Assembly: GCF_910589745.1 (NCBI RefSeq)
Contig: NZ_OU342399.1
Coordinates: 124,001-188,000 of the forward strand
Source: Candidatus Arcticimaribacter forsetii
GTDB taxonomy: Bacteria; Bacteroidota; Bacteroidia; Flavobacteriales; Flavobacteriaceae
Reading direction: 5' to 3'
Length of the DNA: 64,000 nt
Positions within the stretch are counted from its first letter, which is position 1, and each line of letters begins with the position of its first letter. The notes beneath the pieces were generated by a model, which worked only from the letters and a program-made list of their open reading frames with translations, was not told where the DNA came from and searched no databases. Position numbers and translations under genes: made by a program. This document shows positions 1 through 8,722 of the stretch, piece by piece.

Positions 1-60
1 AACCGTAATACAAGAGGTCATAAAAACACTTAAACCTAAAAGTAGGATTCCTTTTTTCAT
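1..60 (-). CDS. N-terminus of a lipoprotein, cut by the window edge
   Basis: The reverse strand from position 60 reads ATG followed by MKKGILLLGLSVFMTSCITV, open to the edge of the window. This is a typical type II signal peptide: two lysines, a hydrophobic core and a lipobox ending in MTSC, with the Cys at residue 18 as the expected lipidation site. Only 20 residues are visible, so nothing can be said of function. It lies downstream of, and on the same strand as, the LpxR-like gene, with an 82 bp gap. Confidence 0.6.
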   Translation of the reverse strand, partial: MKKGILLLGLSVFMTSCITV

Positions 61-142
61 TTCATATAGTTTTAAATAATTATGGATGTAAATCTAATGA
101 ATAGGAAACAAAAGAAAAAAACATTAACAGATATTTGATCAC

Positions 143-1066
143 TTAAGAGCTAAAAAACCGACTTATGGTAATATTCAAATAATGATGTCCTTTTTGAATT
201 TGAGTTTTGTTGTCTGGGCTTCTGTTATAATACATTAAAGAGTATCGCCACTTATTTTTTCTTAACGCATATCCAATTTCAACCGTTGCTCGAATGCGAT
301 TAACAGGAACTGTAAAAGGAGCCTCTGAATTAAACAAACTCCCTGAAAGCATATAATCATGAACTACAAATTGCACCCGTCCTCCAACATAAAGCCCATC
401 TCCTTGGCGGTTATCAAGCAATACATTTCCTCCATAGGTAGGAACCGTTTGAGAGCCTAACACCAAACCTAAAGCGCCTCCTGCTGCAATTTTTTGAGTT
501 CCTAAGACACTAAAAACATGAGACTGAACACTAACGCTTTCTCTTAAATTCCATCGGTTAAAAGAATCCAAAAATAGATTAACATGGAATGCCTGAGGAA
601 CCTCAGCTACCCAGGTAAGTTCTGGCAGGTTCAATACAGTTCGATGATAGGTGTTTTGCATCCATTGAGCTCCAGAAATAGAACCTGTTACTCCCAACTG
701 AACACCCCATTGTACTTGCCTTAACGAAGAATATTCTTTTTGATAAGTAGCTTTAACCGAAGTCCAACCTCCGTATGGGTAATCTAATAAACTAACATCG
801 GTGGTATACCGATCATTTGGAGTATATAATTCTTGACCCAGTTCCCAAAGCAAGTAATTTTTTGAGGTATTCTCCGATATGGTGTCTTTACTTTTTAGTT
901 GCTTCCCATATTGCAGAAAAATGCCACTGGAATAATAACGGTCGAGAGTAAAATATAGATCATTGTCAACATTCAAGCTAAAATATTCCTGTGCAGATAA
1001 CGACTTTGATGTCATTAAAAAAAACAAACCAAGTATTACGTTTAAAAAGGTATGTTTATTGATCAA
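143..1066 (-). CDS. LpxR-family (DUF2219) outer-membrane lipid A deacylase-like protein
   Basis: The 307-residue protein has a cleavable signal peptide (hydrophobic residues 7-18, likely cut after SLSA at residue 25). The mature chain begins with an aromatic beta strand and an N-D pair (Asn35-Asp36) in NVDNDLYFTLDRYYSSG, followed by alternating beta-strand sequence to a C-terminal Phe-containing strand. This matches the LpxR family, beta-barrel enzymes that remove the 3'-acyloxyacyl chain of lipid A; His141 in QNTYHR is a candidate for the catalytic His. Deacylase activity is inferred from family only. The start is TTG at 1066: the only in-frame ATG near it (residue 18) would destroy the signal peptide, and a stop lies four codons upstream. 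It follows the universal stress gene by 24 bp and is probably co-transcribed with it. Confidence 0.75.
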   Translation of the reverse strand: MINKHTFLNVILGLFFLMTSKSLSAQEYFSLNVDNDLYFTLDRYYSSGIFLQYGKQLKSKDTISENTSKNYLLWELGQELYTPNDRYTTDVSLLDYPYGGWTSVKATYQKEYSSLRQVQWGVQLGVTGSISGAQWMQNTYHRTVLNLPELTWVAEVPQAFHVNLFLDSFNRWNLRESVSVQSHVFSVLGTQKIAAGGALGLVLGSQTVPTYGGNVLLDNRQGDGLYVGGRVQFVVHDYMLSGSLFNSEAPFTVPVNRIRATVEIGYALRKNKWRYSLMYYNRSPDNKTQIQKGHHYLNITISRFFSS

Positions 1067-1090
1067 GTGACTTTTTTATCGATTAAAAAA

Positions 1091-1882
1091 TTAACGGTTT
1101 TTAAGAACTAACAGAGGAATTTTAGCGTAAAAGTCTTTTTTGTAGATGACATCAGAACCCATGAGCTTCTCAAAGAAACCTCTTTTTCGGGCAAAAACGA
1201 CTAACAAATCTGGGTTAATACTCTGAAAATGTTCTAATACTCCTTGATACACAGTTGCGTTATCGGATGACACCAAACCTTCGGAAAGCTCTACGATTTC
1301 GTGGTCAATTTCTAGTCGATTATTCTCATGCCCTGGAGTTTTAACCAATAACAGGTTTACTTTAGTAGAAAATGTTTTGATTAAAAACTTTAAAGGAGAC
1401 AAAGAACGCTCTCCATTGATGCTCCCTTTTTTAAACGCAAAAAGTGCTTGCTGTGGAATACTAAATTTATAATCTATTGGAACTAGAATAACCGGTATAG
1501 ATGTTTTCTTAACAATTCTTCCAGAAACTTTACCCAAAAAAAGTGTTTCGTTCACATCGTTACTTTTAGGACCAACCACAATTAAATCTAATCCGATTTC
1601 TTTGTCAAGAGATTCTATTCCAGAAACTAACTCGCCTCGGTAATTTACCATTTTAATATCAACAGAGTCTTTTTGAACAGATTGAACCATTTCTTTTACT
1701 CGGTTGAAGTTTTTTGTGTTTAACGCATCCTTTGCAGTTGAAATCTGTGCTGGAGTTGAGGTTGCGTTATAAGAATCTATAACAAAAATCGAAGCGTTGA
1801 AGTGCTTAGCTAAACTAACTGCATAAGCTAATGTGTTGATTCCGTTTTTTGAAATACCAATTGGGACAAGGATGTTTTTCAT
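1091..1882 (-). CDS. Universal stress protein, two USP domains
   Basis: The 263-residue protein contains two tandem UspA-like domains, about residues 1-137 and 145-263. The first begins MKNILVPIGIS and has the usual alternating strand/helix pattern, ending in GRIVKKTSIPVILVP. The second is more divergent and ends KIPLLVLKNR. The classical ATP-binding pattern G-x2-G-x9-G-S/T is not clearly present in either half, so nucleotide binding is uncertain. Proteins of this kind are cytoplasmic and linked to stress or growth arrest in other bacteria. The ATG at 1882 is preceded by a perfect TACTTTTG -7 box at 1912-1919, which probably drives this gene and the LpxR-like gene after it. Confidence 0.85.
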   Translation of the reverse strand: MKNILVPIGISKNGINTLAYAVSLAKHFNASIFVIDSYNATSTPAQISTAKDALNTKNFNRVKEMVQSVQKDSVDIKMVNYRGELVSGIESLDKEIGLDLIVVGPKSNDVNETLFLGKVSGRIVKKTSIPVILVPIDYKFSIPQQALFAFKKGSINGERSLSPLKFLIKTFSTKVNLLLVKTPGHENNRLEIDHEIVELSEGLVSSDNATVYQGVLEHFQSINPDLLVVFARKRGFFEKLMGSDVIYKKDFYAKIPLLVLKNR

Positions 1883-1911
1883 TTTATAATGAGATAAAAT
1901 TAAATACTAAA

Positions 1912-1919
1912 CAAAAGTA
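1912..1919 (-). promoter_or_regulatory. -7 promoter box TACTTTTG of the USP gene
   Basis: Exact match to the Bacteroidota consensus TAnnTTTG on the reverse strand. It ends 29 nt before the ATG of the universal stress gene. No clear -33 TTTG was identified. Confidence 0.6.
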
Positions 1920-2113
1920 GTAAGATTAAGTTTGTAGTCTGTTATTATTCTTTTTGTTTTTTACTCAAGTATTCTAAAAGAACACCAAATGGTTTTATTG
2001 GTTGTTGACTTAAAGATATCAAAGATTTTTTATTCATTAATCTATATTCAGAAAAAATACAGAACTTGCAGTATCTAATTATTAAAAAATTTAGAACTGA
2101 TCAGATCTATATT

Positions 2114-2569
2114 ATGGAACAAAAAATCAGAATTACAAAAGAATTTAATTTCGAAACTGGACATGCCTTACATGGCTATGATGGATTGTGTAAAAATGTT
2201 CACGGACACAGTTATAAGCTAGCTGTTACTGTTATTGGTTCTCCTATTATAGACCCTACTCAGACTAAAAACGGAATGGTTATTGATTTTAGTGATTTAA
2301 AAAAAATAGTAAAAGAAGAGGTTGTTATTCCTTTTGATCATGCTACTGTTTTAAATATAAATTCTCCCCATAAAGAATTAGCGGAAGAGATGGAGTCAAG
2401 AGGTCATAAAGTTCTAAAAGTAAACTACCAGCCAACTAGTGAAATGATGGTTATCGATTTTGCGAATAAGATAAAAAGGCGTTTACCCAAAGGAATTCTT
2501 CTTTATTCATTGAAATTAAGAGAGACCGAAACTTCTTATGCGGAATGGAATTCTTTAGACAATAACTAA
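2114..2569 (+). CDS. queD: 6-carboxytetrahydropterin synthase / 6-pyruvoyl-tetrahydropterin synthase family
   Basis: The 151-residue protein belongs to the QueD/PTPS family, which acts on 7,8-dihydroneopterin triphosphate; in most bacteria it serves queuosine synthesis. Visible hallmarks are FETGHALHGY (first zinc His), CKNVHGHSY (catalytic Cys followed by two zinc His), the FDHATVLN segment, and PTSEMMVIDFANKI near the C-terminus. The start is taken as ATG at 2114 (MEQKIRITKEF), because the upstream extension does not resemble the family. It is monocistronic. Its stop overlaps the stop of the convergent PBP1A gene by 4 bp. No other queuosine genes are present in the window. Confidence 0.85.
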   Translation: MEQKIRITKEFNFETGHALHGYDGLCKNVHGHSYKLAVTVIGSPIIDPTQTKNGMVIDFSDLKKIVKEEVVIPFDHATVLNINSPHKELAEEMESRGHKVLKVNYQPTSEMMVIDFANKIKRRLPKGILLYSLKLRETETSYAEWNSLDNN

Positions 2570-4908
2570 AAGCCTAAATCTTCTAGATCGTCTTCTTTTT
2601 TGACTTCTTTGGTTACATCATTCAAAGTTTTACCCTGGTCACAATTTATTGGAATCGTCAGTTTTTCTGGAGCTTCAAAGTCCTCTAAAGAAATTCCTAA
2701 TTCTGGAATTTCGTAAGCCCCTCGCATGTACATCGCCCATATTGGTAATGCCATAGTTGCTCCTTGACCAAAAGCAATATCCTCAAAATGAACCGCTCGG
2801 TCTTCTCCTCCAACCCAAACACCAGTAACTAAATTCGGAACCATTCCCATAAACCAACCATCACTTTGGTTTTGTGTTGTTCCTGTTTTTCCTGCGATTG
2901 GATTTTCAAATTTATATGGATAGCCTGTTACTACATTTTGATATGCATAATTCTCTTGATCTGCTCCTTCGTGACGTAATCGAATTCCTGATCCTGCTTC
3001 AGTTACTCCTTTAAGTAAATCAATAGTTACATAAGCCGATTCTTCACTCAATACATCTGTAGTTTCTGGAACTACTTCAAAAAGTACAGTTCCATTTTTG
3101 TCCTCTATTCGGGTAATCATTATCGGCTTAACATAGATCCCTTTGTTCGCAAAGGTACTGTAGGCTCCTACCATTTCAAGTAAGCTAATGTCTGGAGTTC
3201 CAAGGGCAATAGAAGGAACTCTTGGTAAATAGGATGTAATTCCCATTTTGCGAGCTAAATTAATTACAGGGCGTGGTCCAACTTTATCCATTAATCTCGC
3301 GCTAACTGTGTTAACAGAATTTGCTAATGCGTTTTTTAAAGTCCTCATCTGGCCGTATTTATTACCCGAATTCTTAGGGCACCATGCATCAACATTGCCA
3401 TGTTTCAGGGGCTCTATACAAAATAAAGCGTCTGGTAAAATATCGCAAGGAGAAAGTCGCAATTGATCTATTGCTGTTGCGTATAAAAAAGGTTTAAAAG
3501 TAGATCCAATTTGTCTTCTCCCTTGATACACTTGGTCGTACTGGAAATGCTTATAATTAAATCCTCCAACCCAAGCCTTTACATGGCCAGTCTTTGGATC
3601 CATAGACATCATGGATGCTCTTAAAAAGTGTTTGTAATAACGAATAGAATCAAGAGGGGTCATGAGGGTATCCAGATCTCCTTTCCAGCTAAAAACTTCC
3701 ATTTCAACTGGCTTTTTAAAAGAAGCCCATATGGTTTCTTCATCCTTTCCAGCAAGACGCATTTTTCTCCAACGTTCTGATCTTCTTGCTGTATTTTGGA
3801 GTAATGTGTCTATTTCTCCCTCGCGAAGGTCTAGAAAAGGAGCCGTTGGATTTGCTTCTGGTGTGTTTTGTAGAAAAAACTCTTCTTGCAAGTTGGACAT
3901 ATGTGCCGATACTGAAGTTTCTCCTATTTCTTGTAACCTGGAATCGATGGTAGTATAGATGCGAAGTCCATCTCTAAAAATATCATAATTAGTTCCGTCT
4001 GCTTTTGGATTGTTCTTAGTCCAAGAGCGCATAAACTGCTGTAAGTATGCTCTAAAATATGTAGCTAACCCTTCTCTGTGGGAGTCTGGAGTGTAATCAA
4101 TTTTTAAAGGAATCTGCTTTATAGAATCGCGTTCCGATTCGGTTATAAATCCATTGCGTTCCATTTGTTGAAGAACTACATTTCTTCTCTGCTCCACACG
4201 AGAAGCTCTTCTTATTGGATTGAAATAAGACGAATTCTTTAGCATACCCACTAAAGTCGCGGACTGCTCTATGCTTAATTTTTGTGGCGTGGTGTTAAAA
4301 TAAATCTTAGAAGCCGACTGAATTCCGTCTCCACTATATCCAAAGTCATAGACGTTCAAATACATTGCAATGATTTCTTTCTTAGTATAACTACGTTCTA
4401 ATTTAACAGCTAATACCCATTCTTTAAATTTCTGAAGTAGAGCTTCTGTTTTATTCCTGGAACGGACTCCAACAAAAAGTTGTCGGGCTAATTGCTGGCT
4501 AATTGTACTTGCTCCTCCTTTTTTTCCGAGATAAAAAATAGCTCGAAGGGTTCCTTTTAAATCAATACCGGAATGAGTAAAAAAACGCTCATCCTCTGTG
4601 GCTATAAGTGCGTTTACCAAGTTTGTTGGAAGGGCTTCATAGCTGATTGGAGTTCGGTTATCATTTACATAAAACTTTCCTAAAACAACCCCATCACTAG
4701 AAATAATTTGTGTTGCTAGTTTTGTTTTTGGATTTTCTAATTGCTCTAAATCAGGCATTTCACCAAGGTAACCTAAAGCTGCAATTACAAAAAGTGAACT
4801 AAAAGAGAGGAGTCCTGTTACAAACAAAAGCCAAAAAACCCGAACAAGACCTTTAAACGGTTTTGCTTTTTTATTCTTAGATTTTGTTTTGTTTTGTTTT
4901 GCTGCCAT
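2566..4908 (-). CDS. mrcA: Class A penicillin-binding protein (PBP1A-like)
   Basis: The 780-residue bifunctional peptidoglycan synthase has a Lys-rich cytoplasmic tail, one N-terminal membrane anchor (about residues 23-48), a GT51 glycosyltransferase domain and a transpeptidase domain. GT51 motifs are EDERFFTHSGID and GGASTISQQLARQLF. Transpeptidase motifs are GSTFKP (SxxK, near residue 467), NSVNT (SxN) and AGKTGTTQNQSDGW (KTG, near residue 673). All catalytic motifs are present. The ATG at 4908 shares one base with the gldH stop (TGATG), so translation is probably coupled. It is the last gene of the ricT-gldH-mrcA operon, an order I recognise from other flavobacteria. The 3' end overlaps the convergent queD by 4 bp. 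Confidence 0.93.
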   Translation of the reverse strand: MAAKQNKTKSKNKKAKPFKGLVRVFWLLFVTGLLSFSSLFVIAALGYLGEMPDLEQLENPKTKLATQIISSDGVVLGKFYVNDNRTPISYEALPTNLVNALIATEDERFFTHSGIDLKGTLRAIFYLGKKGGASTISQQLARQLFVGVRSRNKTEALLQKFKEWVLAVKLERSYTKKEIIAMYLNVYDFGYSGDGIQSASKIYFNTTPQKLSIEQSATLVGMLKNSSYFNPIRRASRVEQRRNVVLQQMERNGFITESERDSIKQIPLKIDYTPDSHREGLATYFRAYLQQFMRSWTKNNPKADGTNYDIFRDGLRIYTTIDSRLQEIGETSVSAHMSNLQEEFFLQNTPEANPTAPFLDLREGEIDTLLQNTARRSERWRKMRLAGKDEETIWASFKKPVEMEVFSWKGDLDTLMTPLDSIRYYKHFLRASMMSMDPKTGHVKAWVGGFNYKHFQYDQVYQGRRQIGSTFKPFLYATAIDQLRLSPCDILPDALFCIEPLKHGNVDAWCPKNSGNKYGQMRTLKNALANSVNTVSARLMDKVGPRPVINLARKMGITSYLPRVPSIALGTPDISLLEMVGAYSTFANKGIYVKPIMITRIEDKNGTVLFEVVPETTDVLSEESAYVTIDLLKGVTEAGSGIRLRHEGADQENYAYQNVVTGYPYKFENPIAGKTGTTQNQSDGWFMGMVPNLVTGVWVGGEDRAVHFEDIAFGQGATMALPIWAMYMRGAYEIPELGISLEDFEAPEKLTIPINCDQGKTLNDVTKEVKKEDDLEDLGF

Positions 4909-5387
4909 CAAGGTTGAGTTTGAGGTTCAATTCCTATTCCTACACTTATTATTCCTTCTAAGGAAGAAACGCCATCTACCGACCCATTATTTCGAACACG
5001 TTGTGAGAGATCTATAAAATAAGGTCCTTTTTCGTTTGGAACCCAGTTTTCTTTCCAATATAATTTACTCTCTTTTACTTCCGAAAAACCTTTTCCAAGC
5101 CAATTACCTTGGGCGTCTGCCATGGCATATTCTAGGGTGTCTCGGGAAATTACTTGTATGGAATCTCTTAGTTCCGCAATTAAAAATAAATTAGAGTACG
5201 AATAATCGTTGGTGTTTCGAACATGAATAAAAATATTTGAAGGAACCAAAGGTGTTTCGGTTACTGTAAAAGAAATTTTATCAGATTGAGACCATCCATT
5301 TGGTATCGATTCATATGAAACAAAATGAGTGCTCGAATTACATGAAACGAGAACTATAAGTGCTACAAGTAAGGCAGCCTTACGCAT
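4908..5387 (-). CDS. gldH: Gliding motility lipoprotein GldH
   Basis: The 159-residue lipoprotein has a signal peptide MRKAALLVALIVLVSC, with the lipidated Cys at residue 16. The body resembles GldH, a lipoprotein required for flavobacterial gliding and for the type IX secretion system in Flavobacterium johnsoniae; recognisable segments are the N-terminal SYESIPNGW, FIHVRNTNDYSYSNLFL and the C-terminal GIISVGIGIEP. The start is ATG at 5387, because a 24-residue upstream extension would bury the signal peptide. It overlaps the ricT stop by 8 bp and the PBP1A start by 1 bp. With porW elsewhere in the window it suggests a gliding/T9SS-bearing organism. Confidence 0.9.
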   Translation of the reverse strand: MRKAALLVALIVLVSCNSSTHFVSYESIPNGWSQSDKISFTVTETPLVPSNIFIHVRNTNDYSYSNLFLIAELRDSIQVISRDTLEYAMADAQGNWLGKGFSEVKESKLYWKENWVPNEKGPYFIDLSQRVRNNGSVDGVSSLEGIISVGIGIEPQTQP

Positions 5388-6540
5388 TTTTCTTAAAATT
5401 ATTATTCTTCTTTTTTGGACGTTGTTTTTTTCTCCCTTTTTTCTTTTTAGGAAGATCAAAACGACTTAAACTATCTTGTCCTACTACATTTTCAAATACT
5501 TTCTCTGGAGCCTCTGTTTTTTCTTCATGAGCAAAATCTTCTAGGCTAGCAACAGGCTTATTTGCTTTATTTAAAGCAATAATTTCATTTGCTTGTTCTG
5601 CAGTTAGCAAATGCCAATTCATCCACTCTCCACGATATGCGTACCAAAGATATCCTTTAAAAATATCTATTTTTTGACACACACCAACTCCCTTTTCAGT
5701 CTGTAATTTGGTTTCCATTTTTGGAAATTTTTTCAAGGCATTTCGGTAGGAGTCCAATTCGTAATTTAAACAACATTTTAATTTCCCACATTGCCCTGAT
5801 AATTTTTGTGGATTTAAAGAAAGTTGTTGGTACCGTGCTGCAGAGGTAGAAACCGATCTAAAATCCGTTAGCCAAGTAGAGCAACACAACTCCCTTCCAC
5901 AAGAACCAATTCCTCCCAATCGAGAAGCTTCTTGACGTAAACCAACCTGACGCATGTCTACCCGTATACTAAAGGCTTGAGCCATATCTTTAATTAGCTG
6001 ACGAAAGTCTACTCTTTTTTCTGCAGTGTAATAAAAAGTAGCTTTGCTTCCGTCTCCTTGAAATTCTACATCAGAAATTTTCATTTCTAAATGTAAAAAT
6101 ATCGCCATTTCGCGAGCCCGTTTCTGAATGGTTTCCTCTCGATTTCTAGCCTCCTGCCAAATATCAATATCTTTTTGACTTGCTTTTCGATAAATTTTTA
6201 AAATTTCATCGCTTTTTTCTGAGACTTTCTTCTTTTTCATTTGAAAACGAACCAATTCTCCTGTTAGGGTAACTTGCCCAATGTCATGTCCACTTTTTGC
6301 TTCTGTAGCCACCAAGTCTCCAATACTCAAACTAAGATTAGGTTCTTTTCTAAAAAAAGCTTTACGGCTATTTTTAAAACGAACCTCAACAATTTCGCAC
6401 GGCTCCTGACCATTAGGAAGTTGCATGTTTGAAAGCCAGTCAAAAACCGTTAATTTATTACAGCTATCTGTTCCACAAGTACCATTGCTTTTACAACCCC
6501 TTGGGGTACCGTCGGATGTAGAACATGAAGCGCAACTCAT
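5380..6540 (-). CDS. ricT: PSP1-domain protein, RicT/YaaT homologue
   Basis: The 386-residue protein has a Cys-rich N-terminus (MSCASC...GCKSNGTCGTDSC) followed by a PSP1 domain. The central region carries GIGSCGRELCCSTWL and SGQCGKLKCCLNYE, characteristic of RicT. In Bacillus subtilis RicT forms a complex with RicA and RicF that binds iron-sulfur clusters and affects mRNA maturation; the Bacteroidota role is not settled. The C-terminus is a Lys/Arg/Asn-rich tail that may bind nucleic acid. It is first in the operon with gldH and mrcA. A near-match -7 box (TATCTTTA) lies at 6568-6575, 27 nt upstream of the ATG. Confidence 0.9.
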   Translation of the reverse strand: MSCASCSTSDGTPRGCKSNGTCGTDSCNKLTVFDWLSNMQLPNGQEPCEIVEVRFKNSRKAFFRKEPNLSLSIGDLVATEAKSGHDIGQVTLTGELVRFQMKKKKVSEKSDEILKIYRKASQKDIDIWQEARNREETIQKRAREMAIFLHLEMKISDVEFQGDGSKATFYYTAEKRVDFRQLIKDMAQAFSIRVDMRQVGLRQEASRLGGIGSCGRELCCSTWLTDFRSVSTSAARYQQLSLNPQKLSGQCGKLKCCLNYELDSYRNALKKFPKMETKLQTEKGVGVCQKIDIFKGYLWYAYRGEWMNWHLLTAEQANEIIALNKANKPVASLEDFAHEEKTEAPEKVFENVVGQDSLSRFDLPKKKKGRKKQRPKKKNNNFKKNA

Positions 6541-6610
6541 ATATTGAATTTATTAAAGCGTGAAAGGTAAAGATACGTTTAATTAATAAAAATAAAAGGG
6601 ATGATTTTTA

Positions 6611-7645
6611 TTAATGATTTTTAAATTTTAAAACCTCAGAACGTCCTTTTTTAAAAATTTTATTACTGTTGTGTGCCCCTTTTCTCAGGTTCTTTTGCTC
6701 TTCGTAAGGAAGTTGAATGATTTCTTTACACGAATCTGAACAGCAGGTTTCCATCTTTTCTTTACAGCTATCGCATTGTATGAAGAGTAAATGGCATGCT
6801 TCATTTGCACAATTAACATGAGTGTCACAAGCGGCTCCACACTGATGACAATTTGCAACAACATCGTCTGTAATGCGTTCACCTCGTCGTTCATCAAAAA
6901 CAAAATTTTTACCTACAAATTTATTTTCTAGCTTGTTTTCTTTGACCTGCCTTGTGTATTCGATTATTCCTCCTTCTAATTGATAAACATTTTTAAATCC
7001 TTTGTGTTTAAAATAAGCACTAGCCTTTTCGCACCTAATCCCTCCGGTACAATACATCAGGAGATTTTTGTCCTCTTTTAAGTCTTCAAGGTCTTCCTCG
7101 ATAATGGGTAAAGAATCTCTAAAGGTGTCTACATCGGGAGTAACCGCTCCTTTGAAATGACCAATCTCACTTTCATAATGATTTCTCATGTCTACACAAA
7201 CAGTGTTGGGGTCAGAAAGCATCTCGTTAAAACCTTCAGCATTAAGATGTTGGCCCTTTTTAGTTACATCAAAAGTTTCATCATTTAAGCCGTCTGCAAC
7301 GATCTTGTCGCGAACTTTAACCTTCAGCTTTAAAAAAGATTTAAGATCTTGTTCGATAGCAATATTGAGTCGAATATCTTTCAGAAACTCAATTTGATCA
7401 AGATGTATTTTAAACTCTTCAAATCGTGGTGCAGGTACTGAAAGCTGTGCATTAATTCCTTCGTGAGCAACATATATTCTGCCTAGAACTTCCATAGCGT
7501 TCCAAGTAAGGAAAAGATGATCTCGAAATAATTGAGGATTGCCAATATGGGCATATTGATAAAAGGAAAGCGTGAGCCTCTCTGTTCCGGCTTCTTCGAG
7601 CATTACCGCTCGTTCCTTCGCGCTTAATTTATTGTACAGTTGCAT
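6611..7645 (-). CDS. trhO: tRNA uridine(34) hydroxylase, rhodanese family
   Basis: The 344-residue protein matches TrhO (YceA), which uses O2 to hydroxylate U34 of tRNA on the way to 5-(carboxy)methoxyuridine. It has an N-terminal UPF0176-type domain with an AHEGINAQLS segment, a rhodanese domain with the active-site loop LMYCTGGIRCEKA, and a C-terminal Cys-rich region (CHQCGAACDTHVNC and further Cys pairs) likely to bind zinc. The length fits the family. A near-match -7 box TATCTTTA lies at 7675-7682. It appears monocistronic, 62 bp downstream of the VOC gene on the same strand. Confidence 0.92.
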   Translation of the reverse strand: MQLYNKLSAKERAVMLEEAGTERLTLSFYQYAHIGNPQLFRDHLFLTWNAMEVLGRIYVAHEGINAQLSVPAPRFEEFKIHLDQIEFLKDIRLNIAIEQDLKSFLKLKVKVRDKIVADGLNDETFDVTKKGQHLNAEGFNEMLSDPNTVCVDMRNHYESEIGHFKGAVTPDVDTFRDSLPIIEEDLEDLKEDKNLLMYCTGGIRCEKASAYFKHKGFKNVYQLEGGIIEYTRQVKENKLENKFVGKNFVFDERRGERITDDVVANCHQCGAACDTHVNCANEACHLLFIQCDSCKEKMETCCSDSCKEIIQLPYEEQKNLRKGAHNSNKIFKKGRSEVLKFKNH

Positions 7646-7707
7646 GCTATACTTTTTTAAGTTGAATGATTGTGTAAAGATATAAAACTTAACTCAGTTT
7701 TAAGACC

Positions 7708-8055
7708 TTAATTGGTTTCTGTCCATACCGCTAATTCGTTTCCCACCGGATCTTCAAAATGAAACCTTTTTCCTCCAGGAAAAGAAAAAATGTCTTGAAC
7801 TATTGAACCTCCTGCAGTTTTTATTTTTTCTCTTATATTCTCTAATTCAGAATGATAAAGAATAACTAACACTCCTTTGGTAATGGGTTTGTCAGATAGT
7901 TCAAACCCTCCTGCTATTCCACTTTTTGAAAAAGCAGTATAACGAAGTCCAAAATCTGTAAAAACCCATTCAAAGACTTGACTGTAAAAACGTTTTACAA
8001 TTTGTAAATCTGGGGAATAAAATTCAACATAATTGATGTGATTGTTAATTTCCAT
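7708..8055 (-). CDS. VOC-family (glyoxalase/bleomycin-resistance fold) protein
   Basis: The 115-residue single VOC domain starts with NHINYVEFYSPDLQIVKRFY and ends with FPGGKRFHFEDPVGNELAVW, the usual two beta-alpha-beta-beta-beta modules. Candidate metal ligands are His6 and the Glu of DPVGNELAVW; the exact set cannot be assigned by eye. The substrate is unknown: the family includes glyoxalase I-like and antibiotic-binding proteins. It lies 4 bp after the GyrI-like gene and is probably translated from the same message. Confidence 0.85.
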   Translation of the reverse strand: MEINNHINYVEFYSPDLQIVKRFYSQVFEWVFTDFGLRYTAFSKSGIAGGFELSDKPITKGVLVILYHSELENIREKIKTAGGSIVQDIFSFPGGKRFHFEDPVGNELAVWTETN

Positions 8056-8059
8056 GGGG

Positions 8060-8542
8060 TTATTTTAATTTAATAGGGATCCAAACTTCTTCTTCCGAAT
8101 TTTCGTCTATGGTATTATACTTAGGCCCTAAAACTTCGAAATGCTCCCGGTTATCTAAACTATAGATAGAACCTGGCAGCCATTGTGAAAAAATATACTG
8201 AGCTGTTTTTGGGAAATCCTTAGCCGGTCCTTTGTGAATAAAAACTGCGTAAAGCCCTCCTTCTAAAACTCGATGCTCCATTCCTTCTGGAATGTTTAAA
8301 AAAGAATCGGTTTCTACCATCGCACATTTTGTAAATTCTGCAGCTGGATTAAAATCTTGAAAGTAAGATGCGTCATCATAAATCTGAATTGAAAAATATG
8401 CTTCTCCAATCCTGTCTTGAATCTTATTTCTTTGAGGCATAAAACGCTTCCACAAATCAGAGGTTTTATTATTTACAAGAGACATTCGTTGGGATTTTCC
8501 TACGAGTTTTTTTGAAGCAAGTGTTTCTATTCTGGGTTCCAT
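8060..8542 (-). CDS. GyrI-like small-molecule-binding protein
   Basis: The 160-residue protein consists of an AraC effector-binding/GyrI-like domain alone: it begins EPRIETLASKKLVGKS, has WKRFMPQRNKI in the middle, an LEGGLYAVFIHKGPAKDF strand-turn-helix, and ends HFEVLGPKYNTIDENSEEEVWIPI. No DNA-binding domain is attached. Stand-alone members bind or hydrolyse small molecules in other bacteria; the ligand here is unknown. Forms an operon with the VOC gene. A TACTTTTG box lies 75 nt upstream. Confidence 0.85.
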   Translation of the reverse strand: MEPRIETLASKKLVGKSQRMSLVNNKTSDLWKRFMPQRNKIQDRIGEAYFSIQIYDDASYFQDFNPAAEFTKCAMVETDSFLNIPEGMEHRVLEGGLYAVFIHKGPAKDFPKTAQYIFSQWLPGSIYSLDNREHFEVLGPKYNTIDENSEEEVWIPIKLK

Positions 8543-8617
8543 TTATAAATTTATTTAATACTAATTCTAGGAATTCTTTAGTGAATGAACTGTATTAAAT
8601 TCCTCATTGAGTTAAAA

Positions 8618-8625
8618 CAAAAGTA
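8618..8625 (-). promoter_or_regulatory. -7 promoter box TACTTTTG of the GyrI-like/VOC operon
   Basis: Exact TAnnTTTG match on the reverse strand, 75 nt before the ATG of the GyrI-like gene, implying a comparatively long leader for this window. Confidence 0.5.
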
Positions 8626-8722
8626 GTATTTATTGAAATATTAAATATTGTTAATAAACCCTTACCCATTCGCAATAAATCAAAATAAAGAAAACAGTAC
8701 ATTAGCAGTAAAGAATAAAACT

